From the NCBI GenBank assembly GCA_963966275.1, contig CAWZYQ010000172.1, positions 1-7,902 of the forward strand: a DNA stretch of 7,902 nt, read 5' to 3'. Below, one piece after another: positions 6,063 through 7,902 of this stretch. The position numbers were made by a program, and so were the translations under genes. Source of the DNA: UBA10427 sp003500135 (GTDB taxonomy: Bacteria > Bacteroidota > Bacteroidia > Cytophagales > Cyclobacteriaceae). Under the pieces are notes generated by a model that was given only the letters and a program-made list of their open reading frames with translations, did not search any database and was not told the origin of the DNA. Within the stretch, counting starts at the first letter, position 1; each line of letters opens with the position of its first letter.

Positions 6063-7118
6063 CTAAGGCATTTTCTTTTTTATTTGTTTCACCTGTCTTT
6101 GCAGGAAACGGGGAGCCGTAAAGCGCATGCCGAAAAACAGGTGATACATGATCCTGGTTTCCGTGTTGAATACAGTTGTGTTTTCCTGATTGTACCTCGT
6201 TCCCGCAACATTTGCATATAAGCCGGTGTAAAACCTGGGGCCATTGTACCCGATGCCGGTACGGCCATGCCAACGTAAAATAAAATTATCCTGATTGACA
6301 TTTATGTTACCCTCAGGCGTACGGGTAGTCAGCCAGGTGTGCATATAGCCCAGGCTGGCAAATAGCCCCAACGATGCATAGAATTTTTCCCGGGCGACGA
6401 AGGTATAGGCATAACCCGGTCCGATGTTGACCTCCGCATTTTTTGACTTTTGTGTATTCATACCATCAGACCGGTCGTCAATGGTGTAGTAATCAAAATT
6501 GAAAACCGGCATAAAACTTCCGGTACTTTTCAATTGCCGCTCGGTTTGTGAGCTCAAGCTGCGCAAGGAAAACCTGGAATTGTGGGTATAGCCCGATGAT
6601 ATGGAAAATCCATTATAGTGCAAATCGGGAAACTGGATATACGGGTCGCCTTTTTCCCATACCCTGAAATCTTCGGTGTTTTTAAGATAATATCCGCTTA
6701 CTTCAGAATAGTTCAGTTCGGCGAACCAGTGTTTAAAAATCAGGGCGGCGCCCAATTGAAAAGACTTCGTTTTGCCCCTGATGTCGTTGTCGCCATTGCC
6801 AGGTAAAAAATCCGGCGAAACCTGAAAACCAACGGACAGGAAATCGTAATTTACCTTTAGGCGCAAGTTATTCGGGGTATTGGGGTAGAGCAGGATTCTG
6901 TTGGTTGTGGTATTTACTTCAAAAATCTGGTAGGCATTGTTAAATGAAATATCAGCGGCAATTTTTGTATTCATCTTTTCAATCCAGCCGTCCTCAATAA
7001 CCAGCCGTGTGGTATCCGTGGTTTGGGCATAACCCTGAATTGTGCCGATCCATAAAACGAACGCCAATATGATATTTCGTATTGATCCTATTGTTTTATA
7101 TCGACTGACTTTCGCCAT
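6063..7118 (-). CDS. DUF4421-like outer-membrane beta-barrel protein
   Basis: This 351-aa protein has an N-terminal signal peptide: basic MAKVSRYK, a hydrophobic segment at about 15-28, and likely cleavage near GYAQ-T (residue 31 or 32). The rest is rich in alternating hydrophobic/polar strands with many aromatic residues (for example SFQLGAALIFKHWFAELNYSEV, SGYYL, FNFDYYTI, GPGYAYTF, YASLGLFASLGYMHTW, ARFYTGLY-like strands near the end), as expected for an outer-membrane barrel. The LYPNTPNNLRLKVNYDFLSV segment (77-96) and the SFMPVFNFDYYTI segment (201-213) resemble DUF4421 proteins, which are common in Bacteroidota and have no established function. Family assignment is from memory of the pattern. 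It has a short basic tail (KQIKKKMP). No Shine-Dalgarno is clear, although the leader is A-rich. It is transcribed convergently to the tracrRNA, with no sign of a link to CRISPR. Its base composition looks less AT-rich than that of the cas genes. Confidence 0.8.
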   Translation of the reverse strand: MAKVSRYKTIGSIRNIILAFVLWIGTIQGYAQTTDTTRLVIEDGWIEKMNTKIAADISFNNAYQIFEVNTTTNRILLYPNTPNNLRLKVNYDFLSVGFQVSPDFLPGNGDNDIRGKTKSFQLGAALIFKHWFAELNYSEVSGYYLKNTEDFRVWEKGDPYIQFPDLHYNGFSISSGYTHNSRFSLRSLSSQTERQLKSTGSFMPVFNFDYYTIDDRSDGMNTQKSKNAEVNIGPGYAYTFVAREKFYASLGLFASLGYMHTWLTTRTPEGNINVNQDNFILRWHGRTGIGYNGPRFYTGLYANVAGTRYNQENTTVFNTETRIMYHLFFGMRFTAPRFLQRQVKQIKKKMP

Positions 7119-7323
7119 CTTCTTTGGTTGTTATTTTTGACTTCAACGGAGCGCCATGCCAAAGCCCCTCCAATATAACACCATTTTAGCGCTTTGACTT
7201 AGATAAAGATTGCAAAATTCGGTAATAAAAACCTTTATGAATTTAATTCAAAACAACCTTATTGGTGAAATGGAGAATTCAATGAATGTATCTAAATTGT
7301 AGCGGAGCCACTCTAAGCTGATC
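7119..7323. other. Divergent intergenic gap, no recognisable element
   Basis: This AT-rich gap separates the divergent DUF4421-like gene and the small membrane-protein gene and should hold both promoters. I looked for TAnnTTTG/TTTG pairs on both strands and found no convincing pair. An 11-codon frame at 7270-7302 has no support as a gene. No terminator, riboswitch or long repeat is visible. Confidence 0.4.
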
Positions 7324-7734
7324 ATGAGCATGCGAACCTCAACGCGAATTACGGCTATCGCCTTATTGTTTTTTAATGCCCTTTCTGCCATGTATGGCGG
7401 AGGGAGCCTGATTTATGATCCATCCGGTGATTTTTTACAAATGCCCATTGAGCTGCTGGAGCACACGCCCTTCAGATCTTACCTAATCCCGGGCATGATC
7501 CTTTTTGCTGTAAATGGCGTTTTTAATTTGTGGGTCGGAATAATCGGCCTTCGACGAAATCGTCAGTTTCCCCGGCTCACCATGCTTTGTGGCGCTGTGC
7601 TAATCATATGGTTAACCATTCAGATCATCATGATCCGCGATTTTTTTGTATACGCACATGTCCCCTATTACCTGGTTGGCCTGTTATTGGCGCTTGTCGG
7701 CTTTAAACTAAGTCTTCAAAACCGATCATCCTGA
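7324..7734 (+). CDS. Small four-helix integral membrane protein, unknown function
   Basis: The 136-aa product is mostly hydrophobic, with four probable transmembrane helices at about residues 9-30, 52-76, 84-104 and 113-130. Conserved-looking features include MYGGGSLIYDPSG after helix 1, an amphipathic LLEHTPFRSYLIPG loop leading into helix 2, and basic residues (LRRNRQFPR) between helices 2 and 3. It has no catalytic motif and no lipobox. Similar small membrane proteins with a YGG...DPSG segment occur widely in Bacteroidota as uncharacterised proteins (recollection, not a search). The start at 7324 is the first ATG; a second ATG two codons later (7330) is equally possible. No Shine-Dalgarno is obvious. 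It is transcribed away from the DUF4421-like gene and appears to be a single-gene unit. A short GATCA/TGATC hairpin followed by four T residues overlaps its stop codon (7724-7741) and could be a weak terminator. Confidence 0.85.
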   Translation: MSMRTSTRITAIALLFFNALSAMYGGGSLIYDPSGDFLQMPIELLEHTPFRSYLIPGMILFAVNGVFNLWVGIIGLRRNRQFPRLTMLCGAVLIIWLTIQIIMIRDFFVYAHVPYYLVGLLLALVGFKLSLQNRSS

Positions 7735-7757
7735 TCATTTTCAAAGGATAATAAATA

Positions 7758-7868
7758 GTTCAGAGGTCAGGGTTCAGAGTTCAGAGGTCAGGGTTCAGGG
7801 TTCAGGGTAAGCGTTAAAAGTTCAGGGTTCAGAGTTCAGAGTTCAGGGTTCATTGTTCAGAGGTCAGT
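7758..7868. repeat. Heptamer tandem repeats, two blocks of seven
   Basis: Seven 7-bp units (variants GTTCAGA, GTTCAGG, GGTCAGG) fill 7758-7806. A 13-bp interruption (7807-7819) follows, then seven more units at 7820-7868, including GTTCATT and GGTCAGT. Variation is almost confined to unit positions 2 and 7. Such TGAAC(C/T)-type heptamer arrays are seen between genes in Bacteroidota genomes (recollection). The role is unknown. The remaining bases to the window end (7869-7902) show nothing recognisable. Confidence 0.9.
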
Positions 7869-7902
7869 GAATTGATAAACAAGACATTCAAAAAATCCTC
7901 GA

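Noticed and set aside
5861..6121. 86-codon plus-strand frame encoding KYA heptapeptides
   Set aside because: It lacks a visible promoter or ribosome site, overlaps the end of the DUF4421-like gene antisense, and its second half looks random. It is kept only as a repeat and a finding.
6063..7118. PorP/SprF-like type IX secretion protein
   Set aside because: Length and barrel character are similar, but the LYPN and SFMPVFNFDYY segments fit DUF4421 better and I see no PorP/SprF pattern.

Overview
The window carries a compact type II-C CRISPR-Cas locus from what is most likely a member of the Bacteroidota. Evidence for the phylum: Cas9, Cas1 and Cas2 read like the Bacteroidota branch of II-C; a neighbouring gene encodes a DUF4421-like outer-membrane protein; protein starts lack clear Shine-Dalgarno sequences; and TTTG/TA-type promoter elements and heptamer GTTCAG(A/G) tandem repeats are present. 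A Chitinophagia-like host is a guess only.

Layout, left to right. Bases 1-641 are a CRISPR array: ten identical 36-bp repeats and nine whole spacers of 29-30 bp, plus part of another spacer cut by the window edge. The end of the last repeat forms half of a strong hairpin followed by a T-rich tract (634-676), read here as the array terminator. Then come cas2, cas1 and cas9, all on the minus strand and probably co-transcribed in the order cas9-cas1-cas2. No csn2 or cas4 lies between them, which fits II-C. Upstream of cas9 and divergent from it is a tracrRNA gene on the plus strand (about 5730-5814) with an anti-repeat, a nexus hairpin and a GC-rich intrinsic terminator. All the parts of a working interference and adaptation system are therefore visible: Cas9 with intact nuclease residues, Cas1-Cas2, tracrRNA and array. 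Only the array's left end is missing.

Right of the tracrRNA is a gene-poor stretch (5815-6062) holding four direct repeats phased at exactly 21 bp, in a frame that would encode a KYA-type heptapeptide repeat. Next is a minus-strand DUF4421-like outer-membrane beta-barrel gene, a 205-bp gap, a plus-strand gene for a small four-helix membrane protein of unknown function, and a terminal array of 7-bp tandem repeats arranged as two blocks of seven units around a 13-bp interruption. These right-hand genes look like ordinary chromosomal neighbours of the CRISPR locus, with no sign of a functional link.

How the CRISPR parts would work together (family knowledge applied to this sequence): the repeat sense strand is plus, so pre-crRNA runs left to right towards cas2 and is stopped by the hairpin at 634-676. 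The tracrRNA pairs with the first 20 nt of each repeat and with a second block near its 3' end. Cas9 uses the duplex to cut DNA, and Cas1-Cas2 add spacers. The less ordinary points are the terminator built partly from the last repeat, an anti-repeat 8 nt shorter than the repeat with two possible pairing registers, a possible promoter inside every repeat, an internal duplication in the Cas9 recognition lobe, and the 21-bp phased repeats beside the tracrRNA gene.
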